Assembly (NCBI RefSeq): GCF_031143425.1
Contig: NC_090440.1
Location: forward strand, 1,271,171,123 to 1,271,235,122
Origin: Pleurodeles waltl
Lineage: Eukaryota > Chordata > Amphibia > Caudata > Salamandridae
Reading direction: 5' to 3'
DNA: 64,000 nt
Shown: piece by piece, positions 12,405 through 24,397 of the stretch
Numbering within the stretch: position 1 is the first letter of the stretch
Layout: every line of letters starts with the position of its first letter
Program-made: the position numbers and the translations under genes
The notes under the pieces: generated by a model
Told to the model about the DNA's origin: nothing
The model's database searches: none
Seen by the model: the letters and a program-made list of their open reading frames with translations, nothing else

Positions 12405-12867
12405 CCCCCAGGAGGGCAGAAGCCAGTCTGTGAGGTGGCAGCAGCTGGGGCTGCAGTGAAAACCTAAGAAGGCTGGTGTGGCAGTACTGGAGGTCCATAG
12501 TGGAGCCCCCAGGGTGCATGGAATTGATCCCCCATTACCAGAATCAGATTGGGGGTACAATTTATCGATCCTACACATCTCACATGGCCATATTCGGAGT
12601 TATCATTGTGAAGCTACATATATGCATTGACCTAAATATAGTGCACACTTATAATGGCGTCCCCTCACTCACAAAGTATGGGAAATTGGTCCTGGACAAA
12701 GTGGGGGCACCTCTGCTAGTGCAGGGGTGCCCTCACACACATGTACTTTGCACCTAGCCTTCAGGAACTGAAGGTTAGACATATAGGTGACTTATAAGTT
12801 ACCTGGTGCAGTGAAAATGGCTGTGAAACAGTGCTTGCACTATTTCACTCAGGCTGCAATGGCAGTG
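12405..12867 (-). mobile_element. Inverted LTR fragment D, left part
   Basis: This stretch is the reverse complement of the same LTR family (compare 11220-11680) and abuts fragment B head-on. It is interrupted at 12867 by a complete LTR and resumes at 16739. Confidence 0.75.
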
Positions 12868-15800
12868 TGTAGCAGACTGGCCTGGCTTATAGTGGGTACC
12901 TTGTGGTACTTACACTTTGTGCCAGGTCCAGTTATCCCTTATTAGTAGATTAGAGGTGTTCTAGCAGCTTAGTCTGATAGAGGTAGCTATAGCATAGCAG
13001 CTTAGGCTGAACTAGGAGACATGCAAAGCTCCTACTATACCACTTATATCACTTAGCACTATATCATAAGAAAATGCAATACTCAGAGTTACTAAAAATA
13101 AAGGTACTTTATTTTAGTGTCAATATGCCAAAAGTATCTCAGAGGATATACTCCCTTAGGAGGTAAGTAATATAAACAAAATATACACACACAAACCAAA
13201 TCAGGAAAGTAAACAGTTAAAAAAGTAGTGCAAACACTGTAGAACACAATAGAATGCAATAGGGAGAAATAGGCCTGGGGCAACACAAACCATGTACTCC
13301 CAAAGTGGAATGCGAATGGACCCCAGGCCTATTGTAGTGTGTAGAGGGTCACTTGGAGTGTAAGAAAACACTAAGGGGCATATTTATACTCTGTTTGCGC
13401 CGGAATTGCGTCGTTTTTTTTTACGCAATTCCGACGCAAAACTAACTCCATATTTATACTTTGGCGTTAGACGCGTCTAGCGCCAAAGTCCACGGAGTTT
13501 GCGTAATTTTTTAGCGTGGACACCTACTTTGCGTTAATGAGATACAAGGTAGGCGTTCCCGTCTAAAAAATTGACTCCGAGGCATGTGCGCTGTATTTAC
13601 ACTCCCGGGCAAAATTAACGCCCGGGAGTGGGCGGGTCAAAAAAAATGACGTACGGCCGCTTTTGCGCAGTTTTTTAGCGCCTGGAAAAGGCAGGGGTTA
13701 AGGGACCTGTGGGCTCGGAAGGAGCCTAGAGGTGCCCTCCCATGCCCCCAGGGACACCCCCTGTCACCCTTGCCCACCCCAGGAGGACACCCAAGGCTGG
13801 AGGGACCCATCCCAGGGACATTAAGGTAAGTTCAGGTAAGTATTTTTTTTATATTTTTTTTGTGGCATAGGGGGGCCTGATTTGTGCCCCCCTACATGCC
13901 ACTATGCCCAATGACCATGCCCAGGGGACAGAAGTCCCCTGGGCATGGTCATTGGGCAAGGGGGCATGACTCCTGTCTTTGCTAAGACAGGAGTCATTTC
14001 TATGGGGGTTGAGAGTTGAAAAAAATGGCGCAAATTGGGTTGAGGCGAAAAATTTGCCTCAACCTGACTTGCCCCATTTTATGACTTCCAAGCTCCATAT
14101 CCCCCTACGCCGGCGCTGCCTGGTGTACCTCGTTTTTTTCCACGCACACCAGGCAGCGCCGGCGGCTAACACCGGCTAACGTCATTGATTAAATATGGCG
14201 CCCGCATGGCGCTTCAGAATGGCGTTAGCCGGCGCTAATTTTTTTGACGCAAAACTGCGTTAGCGCAGTTTTGCGTCAAAAAGTATAAATATGGCCCTTA
14301 AGGTGTCCAAGGTACCCCACCCCAAGACCCTGAAAAGTAGGAGTAAAATTACCCTACTACACCAGAAAGACAGTAAAGTCGAGATAGGGGATTCTGCAAG
14401 GACAACAACTGACTACAAAACACTGAAGATGGATTCCTGGACCTAAGGACCTGCAAATGAAGGTGACCAAGTCCAAGAGTCGCGCAAGTGTCCAAGGGGG
14501 GGGTGGAGCCCACTAAACCTTAGATGAAGGTGAAAAAGGGCTGACTTTTGGTGGAAGAAGCCATAGATTCTGCAACAACGAAAGGTGCCAGGAACTCTCC
14601 TTTGGTCAGAATATGTCCCACGGCGTGCTGGAGGATGCAGAGATGTTTCCATGCAGAAAGACCGCAAACAAGCCTTGCTAGCTGCAAGAGTCGAGGTTCA
14701 GAATTTTGGGTGCTGCCTGGGTCCAGGAAGGACCAGGAGGTCGCTCCTTGGAGGAGGAGACAGAGGGGTGCTCAGAAACATGCAGAGCTCACGAAGAAGC
14801 AGGCAGCACTGGCAGCGAGTTGGGAAATGCAGGTTGTAGTGCTGGGGACCTGGGCTAGGCTGTGCATGAAGGAAGTCTTGCAAGAGTGCACAGAAGCCCT
14901 AGCAGCTGCAGTTCATGCAGTACACAGGATTACTGTCTGGCGTGGGGAGGCAGGACTTACCTCCACCAAATTTTGACAGAAGGGCCACTGGACAGTCAGG
15001 GACACTTGGATCCAGCTCCTGTGTTCCAGGGACCACGCTCGTCAAGATGAGAGGGGACCCATAAGACCGGTGATGCATAAGTTTGGGGCCTGCATTGGCA
15101 GGGGGAAGATTCCGTCGACCCACGGGAGATTTCTTCTTGGCTTCCTGTGCATGGTGAAGGCAGACAGCCCTCAGAGCATGCACCACCAGGAAACAGTTGA
15201 GATAGCCGGCAGGATTAGGCGCTACAATGTTGCTGGTAGTCGTCTTGCTACTTTGTTGCAGTTCTGCAGGCGTCCTGGAGCAGTCAGCAGTCGATCCTTG
15301 GCAGAAGAGGTAAGTGCAGAGGAATGCTGGTGAGCTCTTGCATTCGTTATCTGGTGAGATGCCCACAGGAGAGACCCTAAATAGCCCTCAGAGGAGGATT
15401 GGCTACAGAGAAAGGTAAACACCTATCAGGAGGGGTCTCTGACATCACCTGCTGGCACTGGCCACTCAGAGCTGTCCATTGCGCCCTCACACCTCTGCAT
15501 TCAAGATGCCAGAGGTCTGGGATACACTGGAGGAGCTCTGGGCACCTCCCCTGGGAGGTGCTGGTCAGGGGAGTGGTCACTCCCCTTTTCTTTGTCCAGT
15601 TTTGTGCTAGAGCAGGGCTGGGCGGGGTCCCTGAACCAGTGTAGACTGGCTTATGCAAGGAGGGCACAATCTGTGCCCTTCAAAGCATTTCCAGATGCCA
15701 GGAGAGGCTACTCCTCCCAGGCCCTTCACACCTATTTCCAAAGGGAGAGGGTGTAACACCCTCTCTCAGAGGAAATCCTTTGTTCTGCCTTCCTGGGACT

Positions 15801-16738
15801 GGGCTGCCCAGGACCCAGGGGGGCAGAAACCTGTCTGAGGATTGGCAGTAGCTGCAGAGAAAACCCCAGAAAGTTACTTGGCAGTGCCCAGGTCTCTATG
15901 CTGGAGACCCGGGGATGCATGGATTTGTCCCCCCAATACCAGAATGATATTGGGGTGACAATTCCATGATCCTAGACATGTTACTGGCCATGTTCGGAGC
16001 TACCATTGTGACGCTACATATAGGTGTTGACCTATATGTAGTGCACGCGTGTAATGGTGTCCCCGCACTCACAGAGTCTGGGGAATTTGCCCTGAACAAT
16101 GTGGAGGCTCCTTGGCTAGTGCCAGGGTGCCCACACACTAAGTAACTTGCCACCTAACCTTCACTAAGTGAGGGTTAGACATATAGGTGACTTGTAAATT
16201 ACTTAAGTGCAGGGTAAAATGGCTGTGAAATAACGTGGACGTTATTTCACTCAGGCTGCAGTAGCAGTCCTGTGTAAGAATTGTCTGAGCTCCCTATGGG
16301 TGGCAAAATAAATGCTGCAGCCCATAGGGATCTCCTGGAACCCCAATACCCTGGGTACCTAGGTACCATATACTAGGGAATTATAAGGGTGTTCCAGTGT
16401 GCCAATAAGAATTGGTTAAATTAGTCACTAGCCTGCAGTGACAATTTTAAAAGCAAAGAGAGTATAAACACTGAGGTTCTGGTTAGCAGAGCCTCAGTGA
16501 TACAGTTAGGCACCACACAGGGAACACATACATTCCACAAACATATGAGCACTGGGGGCCTGGCTAGCAGGATCCCAGTGACACATATCAAACACACTGA
16601 CAACATAGGGTTTCCCCTATGAGCACTGGGGGTCCTGGCTAGCAGGATCCCAATGAGACAATAAAAACATCCTGACATATACTCACAAACAGGCAAAAAG
16701 TGGGTGTAACAAGGCTAGAAAGAGGCTACCTTCCTACA
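12868..16738 (-). mobile_element. Solo LTR C, complete, nested in fragment D
   Basis: Read on the minus strand it starts TGTAGGAAGGTAGCC (at 16738) and ends ...GTCTGCTACA (at 12868), the TG...CA ends of the family. Without the MITE at 13375-14298 it is about 2.95 kb. The flanks are CAGTG (12863-12867) and CAGTC (16739-16743), a near-perfect 5-bp target duplication. Joining the two flanks restores the host LTR sequence found near 16255. There is no internal region, so this is a solo LTR. Confidence 0.8.
13375..14298. mobile_element. 924-bp MITE (family 1) inside LTR C
   Basis: The ends are 'ggggcatatttatact' and 'agtataaatatggccct', inverted repeats of each other with few mismatches. It is flanked by TAA on both sides (13372-13374 and 14299-14301). 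The empty LTR reads 'cactaaggtgtccaagg', which confirms a 3-bp TAA duplication, typical of PIF/Harbinger. Long internal arms pair around 'acgcaattccgacgc' and around the 'gcctggtgtac'/'caccaggcagcg' block. Non-coding. The same family forms the complex at 51966-54172. Confidence 0.88.
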
Positions 16739-17150
16739 CAGTCCTGAAGATGTGTTTGTATGAGCTCCTTATGGGTGGCAAAGGAATGATGCATCTCATA
16801 AGGATCTCCTAGAGCCTTAATGCCCTTGGTACCTAGGTTCCATATACTAGGGACTTATAAGGAGGGTCTAGTACGCAAATGTGAAGTGGAACACTGGGTT
16901 ACCAGTATGTAAGTACAAACTTGGAATCAGAGAGAGTGTAAGCACTGGAGTTCCGGTTACCAGGACTCCAGTGACACAGTCAAGCATACTGACAAAACAG
17001 TGAAACATACTGAAATGTAGGCCACAAACTATGAGCACTGGGGTCCTGGCTAGCAGGATCCCAGTGAGATAGTAAAAACACACTGACAAACACTGACAAA
17101 GAGGCCAAAAATGAGGGTAACCAATGCTAGAAAGAGACTACTTTCTCACA
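16739..17150 (-). mobile_element. Inverted LTR fragment D, right part
   Basis: Continuation of fragment D after the nested solo LTR. It ends at 17150 with 'agagactactttctcaca', the reverse complement of the LTR start. Confidence 0.75.
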
Positions 17151-18597
17151 GGCACAAACGGTGCCCTTCTTGCATAATACAGTGTACAGTTCAGGGACCC
17201 ACAGTCCCTGCTCTGGTGTGAAACTGGACAAAGGAAAGAAGAGTGACCACTCTCCTGTCCATCACCACACCAGGGGTGGTGCCAAGAGCTCCTCCAGAGT
17301 GTCCCTGGGTTCTGCCATCTTGTTTACAGGATGGTCAGGGAACTCTGGGAGCATCTGAGAGGCCAGCAGGATATGTCAGAGACCCCTCCTGATAGGTGCT
17401 TACCTGGCTAGGTGACCAATCCCCGTCTCAGGGCTATTTAGGGTCTCTTCTCTGGGTGTTTCCTCAGATTCATTTTTCAAGACTCCAGCAGGAATTCTCA
17501 GCAACCTCTGCTTCACCTTCTACCGTCGGATCAACCGCAGAACTGCTCCAGGAACTCTATAACGGCAACAAATTATCCAAGAAGGCTACTGCAGCTCTTT
17601 AACTTCAGCTCCTGCCAGCAACTGCAACAGTTTCCAGGTCGTGCACGCTCCAAGGACTCTCTGTCCTCATCCTGCACCAGAAGAACCGAAGGAATGTTCC
17701 GTGGAGTGGCAGAGTCACTTCCCTGCTTCAGCAGGCACCTCTCTGCAGCAACAACCGGTACTCTGCGTTCCCTCTCCTGATGATGAGCATGGTTCCTGGA
17801 AAACAGGTGGTGGACCAAAGTGACCCTGACTGTCCAAAGGTCTAACTGTTCCAATTTGGTGGAGATAAGAGCTTGCCTTCCTGAGCCAGACAGTACCCCT
17901 GTGCACCACATGTTTTGCTCTTCTCAGGGCTTCTGTGTGCTTCTCCATGGAATCCTTTGCGCACAGCGTTGCCCAGGTCCCCAGCACTCATACTGTGAGG
18001 CTCAGCTCCCTGAGTGGTTTTCCGGGGGGGTGGGATCCCTTTGTGTACTGCTGTGATGACCCGATTTGCAACTCCTTTGTCCCTGTGTCCTGGGACTCTG
18101 GTGGGTGCTGCCTAGTCTTCTGAGGGCTCGCTGAAGTGTTGAGAGCCCCCTCTGTCTCTTCAGTCTGGGTTGAGACCCCCAGGTCCCTCCTAGGCCCAGG
18201 TAGCGCCTTTTTAGACCAAATACATCTTTTGCATGAGCCAAGGCTTTTCGGCAGAATACAACGATGAAGACCAGCCTGCATCCATTCATTTGACGTGGGA
18301 CATCTTCTGCACCAAGTAGGAACCCGCAGCTGTCCTCTTTGGTGCATCTCTGACTATTTCTTCCAACCGACGGTTCCACTATTGCACCTTCATTTGGGTT
18401 ACCAGGGGCACCTGTTACTCCTCTACTCTTCAGCTGTTCTTAGACTTGGTCTCCTTTCTCTGCAGGTCTTCAGGTCCAGGAATCCATTGTTGGTGTCTTG
18501 CAGTCTTGCTTGGTTTTTGCATAATTGCTGTACTTTACTCCTGCTTTCCTGAGCTCTGGGGTGGGGTACTCTTCTTACCTTTGGTGTTTTCTTACAT

Positions 18598-19327
18598 ACA
18601 CAGTGCGGGAAACACCTGGAACAACGACTCCTAAGCCACGAAGTCGTGGAAAATGAAAGCAAAGCAACGGTTTGGTTTTCCTCAGCTTCCAGGCCTTAAC
18701 CATGCATGTGTGAACCAAGTACATGTGTGGTTAAGGCACAGAAGAAGGGAGTTGACGCTGTGAAGGAGGAGGTAAGTTGGGCTGGGACTGGGGTTGTTTT
18801 TTTGGGGGTGGGATGCGGTGGGGGTGGGCTCGGGGGGTCAGGGTTTAGGTTTTAGGGGTTGGTTGGGGGTTGGGGTGCTTTAGGTTTTAGGGGCTGGGGT
18901 GGGGACTCGGGGTATTTTTAGTTTTTGGGGTTGGGTGGGGTGGGGGGCTCGGGTGATTAGGGTTTAGGGGAGGGGGATGGGAGTTCAGGGTTTAGGTTTT
19001 AGGGGTGGGTTGGGGGGTTGGGGTGCTTTAGGCTTTAGGGGAGGGGGTTGTGGTAATTTTGGGGGTTGGGGGTTTGGGTAGTTGTGCGGGTGGGGGGGTC
19101 ACGGTAATTTTTAGGGTTTGGGGGCTAGGAGGGACGCATGCTAGAACCGTGCATGCTGATCACTAATGCCGTTACTAGGAATGCCTTTACAACAAAAAAT
19201 CGTTGTAAAGGCATTTGTGGTGAAGGCATTAGTGATACCACTGAGGTCATAGTTCCGAACTGAGCCATGGGTGGTTGAAGCACTCGTGGTTTCAACATAT
19301 AACCGTTGTAACCTATGGTGATTTTCA
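18598..19327. mobile_element. Unclassified insertion with G-rich core
   Basis: The LTR sequence breaks off after 'ggtgttttcttac' and resumes at the 'atgactgtttacttac' block. Between them is about 730 bp with short palindromes (for example the 'acgacttc'/'gaagtcgt' pair near 18620-18650 and the 'ggccttaacca'/'tggttaaggc' pair), a G-rich central array and a hairpin around 'ctttacaacaaaaaatcgtt'. Exact ends and TSD were not resolved. Confidence 0.5.
18778..19125 (+). repeat. G-rich minisatellite, telomere-like words
   Basis: Degenerate tandem DNA built from words such as 'gggtttaggttttagggg' and 'ggttggggtgctttagg', with runs of 4-7 G. It could form G-quadruplexes on the plus strand. It resembles, but is not, a (TTAGGG)n or (TTTAGGG)n telomere array. 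Confidence 0.75.
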
Positions 19328-19699
19328 CTATTTGAACTATTTTATGACTGTTTACTTACCTCATTTTGGTTACTAGTGTATATTTTATGTGTAATACTTA
19401 CTTCCTAAGGGAGTATATACTCTAAGATATTTTTGGCCCTGTGTCACTAAAATAAAGTACCTTTATTTTTGGTAACACTCACAGTATTGTCTTTCTTGTG
19501 TGTAAGTACTGTGTGACTACAGTGGTATTCCAAGAGATTCGCTTGTCTCTTATTCCATCCTTGGCTGCTCTCCCTACAGCTACCTCTAGACAGACTGACT
19601 TCTAGACACTGTCTACATTTCACTAATGAGGGATAACTGGACCTGGTATAAGGTGGAAGTACCTTAGGTATCGTCTGCAAACCACAACAACCTCCCTCA

Positions 19700-20534
19700 G
19701 GCAGCAGGCACACACACACCCAGACTGAGAGCCCACAGAAAGGAGTGAGAAGAGGGACAAGTAGGCTGGAGGCCACAGGAAGCAGTGAGCAGGATTTGCA
19801 GGCAGTAAGCAACACGCAACAGGGCTGAGAGCCCAGGGAAGACAATGAGAAGTTGAGACAGGCAGGCAGAAGGCATGCACACAATGGGGATGAGAGAGCA
19901 CAGAAATCAATGAGAAGAATAAAGAGTCAGGCAGCAGGCACACACACTTCAGAATTGAGAGCCCAGGAAAAGCAGTGAGAACAATGGACAAGCAGACAGC
20001 AAGCATGCACACAACAGGGGTGAGAGGTTGTGGGAAAGCAGTGAGATGAACGGACAGGAAGGCTGCAGTCATGCATACAAAGGGACAGAGAGCCTACAGT
20101 GCAAAGGAGGGAGAGGCAGGCAGCAGTTGTGCACAAGATGGGGCTGAGAGCACCTCTAAGGCTGTTAGAAGGAGGTATAGGCAGGAAGCAGTCCCAGAGA
20201 GCAGTGAGATAGAGGAGCTGGCAGGCAGCAGGCATGTACACAACATGACTGAGAGCCCAGGGAAAGCAGTGAGAAAAATGGACAGGCAGGCAGCAGGCAT
20301 GGACACAACAGGGATGAGAGTGCACGGAAATCAGTGAGAAAGAGGGGATGATAGACTGGGGATAACAGTTAGAAGAAGGGACAGTCAAGCAGCAGGACTG
20401 AAATCACTCAGAGAGCAATGAGATGGAAGGACAGCATATACACCCACACAATGGGCCTGAGAGCCTGCAGATAGCAGTGAGAAGGGGGGACAGGCAGGTA
20501 CCAGGCACGCACACAACAGAGCTGAGAGCAAGGG
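19700..20534 (+). repeat. 65-bp satellite, block 3 (about 13 monomers)
   Basis: Same satellite and orientation as the other blocks. Distinctive monomers (a 'gagcacctctaaggct' variant near 20153 and a 'tgaaatcactcagagagca' variant near 20398) recur on the far side of the retroelement complex, near 43053 and 42795. This implies a repeat of about 500 bp split by the insertion. Confidence 0.9.
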
Positions 20535-23475
20535 TGTAGGAAAGTACCATCTTTCTTGGCACGTTACCCCCATTTTTACCTGTATGTCAGTATGTTTTTG
20601 CCTGTCTCACTGGGATCCTGCTGATCAGGACCCCAGTGCTCATAGTTTATGGCCTAATGTGTATGCCTGTGCAGTGCCTAACTGTGTCACTGAGGCTCTG
20701 TTAATCAGAACATCAGTGCTTATGCTCTCTCTGCTTTTAAATTTGTCACTGTAGGCTAGTGACTTAATTTACCAATTTCAATTGGCACACTGGACCCCCC
20801 TTATAAGTCTCTAGTATATGGTACATAGGTACTCAGGGCATTGGGGTTCCAGGAGATCCATATGGGCTGCAGCATTTCTTCTGCCACCCATAGGGAGCTC
20901 AGACAAACACTTACACAGGACTGCCATTGCAGCCTGTGTGAAATAGTTCACACACTATTTCACAGCCATTTTCACTGCACTTAAGTAACTTTTAAGACAC
21001 CTATATGTCTAACCTTTACTTGCTGAAGGTTAGGTGCAGAGTTACTAAGTGTGAGGGCACCCTTGTACTAGCAAAATTGCCTCCACATAGTTCAGGGCCA
21101 TTTCCCCAGACTTTGTGAGTGCGGGGACGCCATTACACGTGTGCACTACATATAGGTCAATACCTAAATGTAGCTTCACAATAGTAACTCTGAATATGGC
21201 CATGTAACATGTCTAAGATCATGTAATTGTCCCCCCATTCCAAATCTGGTATTGGGGAGCCAGTTTCCATGCATCCAGGGGGCTCCACCATGGACCCCCA
21301 GTACTGCCAAACCAGCAGCATTTTGAGACTTGCACTGCAGCTACAGCTGCTGCCACCTCACAGACAGGGTTCTGTCCTCCTCGGGTCTGGGCAGCCCAGT
21401 CCCAGGAAGGCAGAACAAAGCATTTCCTCTGAGAGCAGGGTGTTACACCGTCTCCCTTTGGAAATAGGTGTTACAGGCTGGGGAGGGGTAGACTCCCCCA
21501 TGTCTGGAAATTATTTGAAGGGCACAGATGGTGCCCTTCTTGCATAAACCATTCTACACCTGTTCAGGGAACCCTTCTCCCCTGCTCTGGTGTGAAACTG
21601 GACAAAGGAAAGGGGAGTGACCACACCCCTGTCCATCACCACCCCAGGGGTGGTGCCCAGAGCTCCTCCAGTGTATCCCAAACGTCGGCCATCTTGCTTT
21701 GCACGGTGTGGGGGCACTCTGGAGGACTCTGAGTGGCCCGTCCCAACAGGTGATGTCAGAGACCCCTCCTGATAGGTCCATACCTGATAAGGTAGCCAAT
21801 CCCCCTCTCAGGGCTATTTAGGGTCTCTCCTGTGGGTTGTCTTCAGATTCTGCTTGCAAGTTTCCTTCAGAAATTCTCGGCAACTACTTCCGACTCTTCT
21901 GACCTCGGATCAACTGCTGCCTGCTCCAAGAAACGCTGTCACTGCAACAAAGTGTCTACCATAGACACTTTTCTTCAGCAGGCTCAGCTCCAAGTAAGCA
22001 ACTGCAACAGTTTCCATGGTGTGCACGCTCTGGGGACTCCCTGCCTTCATCCTACACCAGAAGGATGGAAGAAATCTCCCGTGGAGTGACGGAGTCACTC
22101 CCCTGCTCCAAGCATGCACCATCCAAGATGACGACAGGTACCCTGGGACTCCTCTCACAGCAACAACTGTGCTTCTAAGGACACAGAGGGTAGACATCAT
22201 TGACATAGACTGTCCTGAGGTCCTGCTGACACAATTTGGAGGAGGTAAGACCTTGCCTACCCTGAGAGCAACAGAGCCCCTGTGTGTCTTCTTCGCCTGC
22301 TGAGGCCTCTGTGCACTCTTTGCAAAATTCCTTCATGCACAGCCTGGCCTAGGTCCCCAGCACTCCATCCTGTGATGTTTAACTCGCTGAGTTGTTCTCT
22401 GGCAGCGTGGGACCTTCCTTTGTTGTGGTGCATCAACCGCATTTTACACCTCCTTTGTCCCCGTGTGCTGGAACCTCCAAGGCTGCTGGCTGGCATCCTG
22501 AGGGCTCTCTGAAGTGCTGATAGCCCTCTCTTCCTCCACACACAGAGTTGTGGCCCCCAGGTCTCTCCTGGGTCCATCCAGCACCATTCTGACATAAAAT
22601 GCACTTTTGTCATAGCCAAGGATTGTTGGTGACTTCCAACACGAAATCATGTCTGCAATGATCCTCATGCTGTGGGACATCTTTTGCATTATGCTGAAAC
22701 CCCCTGGCATCTTCCTATGGTGCATTCCTGCTGTCTTTGACTAACCAGGAACTCTTCTTTTCCACCCTCTTCTGGGTTGAAAGGGGCTCCTGTCCTTCCT
22801 GGAACTTCTTTTGACTTCTGGACTTTATTCCCTTCCTTTGCAGGTATTCAGGTCCAGGAATCCAGCAGTTGTTCTTTGCAGACTCGATTGGCTGCTGCAG
22901 AATCCCAATCACGAGGTGTAGTGTGTCCTAAGGAAACTTGCAGTACTATACTCCTGCATTTCTGGGATCTAAGGTGGGGTAATTTACTTACATTTACTGT
23001 ATTCTTACTCTCCCAGCAATTCTGCACACACTACACTTGTCTAAGGTGAAATTCGTGATTCGCATTCCACTTTCTTAGTATATAGTTTGTGTTGCCCTTA
23101 GACCATTTTCTCCCATTGCACCTATAGCATTTCCTACTGTTTGCATTGTTCTATGACTATTTACTTGTCTAATTTTGTTGTCTAGTGTATATGTTGTGTA
23201 TAATACATACCTCCAGAAGGAGTATTGTCTCTGAGATATTTTTGATACTGTGTCACCCAAATAAACTAACTTTATTTTTGGTAACACTGAGTATTGTCTT
23301 TACTTGCGTATAAATACTGTGTAACTATAAGTGGTATTGCATGAGCTTTTCATGTCTCCTAGTTCAGCCTAAGCTGTTCTGCTATAGCTACCTCTATCAG
23401 CCTAAGCTGCTAGAACATTACTAAATTTCACTAATAAGGGATAACTGGACTTGGTATAAGGTGTAAGCACCCAAG
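20535..23475 (+). mobile_element. LTR F, near-complete ~2.9 kb LTR
   Basis: Starts TGTAGGAAAGTACC at 20535 directly in the satellite and is colinear with the 39432-42444 LTR to within some 40 bp of its 3' end. It then breaks at 'aagcacccaagata' into inverted LTR sequence. It contains the 'aataaactaactttattttt' polyadenylation-type block near 23260. No protein-coding capacity. Confidence 0.8.
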
Positions 23476-24130
23476 ATACAGAAGATGTCCCAGGGCGTGC
23501 TGGATTATGCAGAGTTGTTTTCACGCAGAAAGACCACAAACAAGCCTTGCTAGCTGCAAGAGTCACAGTTGAAGAAACTGGGTGCTGCCCGGGCCCAGGA
23601 AGGACCAGGAGGTCGCCCCTTGGAGGAGGAGACAGAGGGGGTGCTCAGCAGCACAGAGAGCCCACGCAGAAGCAGGCAGTACCTGCATAAGCACTTGAAC
23701 AGGCATTCAAGAAATCTGAGCATGGCAGTCGTCTGAACACTACAAAAGAGGGTGCCACGAAGACGGTGGTCAACTCAGTGAGTTGAGCAATGCTGGTCCG
23801 ATTGCTGGGGACCTGGGCTATGCTGTGCACAAAGAATTCCTTGCAAAAGTGCACAGAAGCCCTAGCAACTGCAATTCATGCAATACACAGGATTACTGTC
23901 TCGCTTGGGGAGGCAAGGACTTACCTCCACCAAATCTGGACAGACGGAGCACTAGACTGTTGGGGTCACTTGCATCCAGCTCCTTTGTTCCAGAGACCAC
24001 GCTCGTCGAGATGAGAGAGGACCCAGTGGACCTGTGAAGTAGAAGTTTGGTGCCTGCGTTAGGAGGGGGGAGGTTCCATTGACCCACTGGAGATTTCTTC
24101 TTGGCTTCCAGTGCAGGGTGAAGGCAGACA
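23476..24130 (-). mobile_element. Inverted LTR segment (left arm of a large inverted repeat)
   Basis: Reverse complement of about 24407-25060, by eye around 85% identical. The arms are separated by about 277 bp. It interrupts the otherwise plus-oriented LTR pieces. Confidence 0.75.
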
Positions 24131-24397
24131 GCCCTTTACCCTTTATTTTTGGTAACACTGAGTATTGTCTTTTATTGTGTATACGTACTGTGTAACTATA
24201 GTGATATTGCAGGAGCTTTGCCTGTCTCCTAGTTCAGCTTAAGCTGCTCTGCTACAGCTACCCATAGACAGTCTAAGCTGCTACAACACTGCCTACATTT
24301 CACTAATAAGGGATAACTGGACCTGGTGTAAGGTGTAAGTACCTTAGGTACCCACTATAAACAAGGCCAGCCTCGTACATTGATGGTGCTGCAGTGG
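24131..24397 (+). mobile_element. LTR 3'-terminal fragment
   Basis: Begins at the 'ctttatttttggtaacac' block and ends 'ggccagcctcgtaca', the LTR 3' terminus. It forms the spacer between the two arms of the inverted repeat. Confidence 0.75.

Larger units (their letters stand above)
17151..19699 (+). mobile_element. LTR fragment E (3' two thirds of the LTR, + orientation)
   Basis: Picks up the plus-strand LTR at the 'ggcacaaacggtgccctt' block, about 900 bp into the LTR, and runs to a worn 3' end near 19699 where satellite resumes. It contains an AATAAA (19451-19456) in the position where the other copies have one, about 250 bp before the LTR end. It is interrupted at about 18598-19327 by an unrelated G-rich insertion. 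Confidence 0.75.

Noticed and set aside
18778..19125. Genuine interstitial telomere
   Set aside because: No run of perfect TTAGGG units; words and lengths vary too much.
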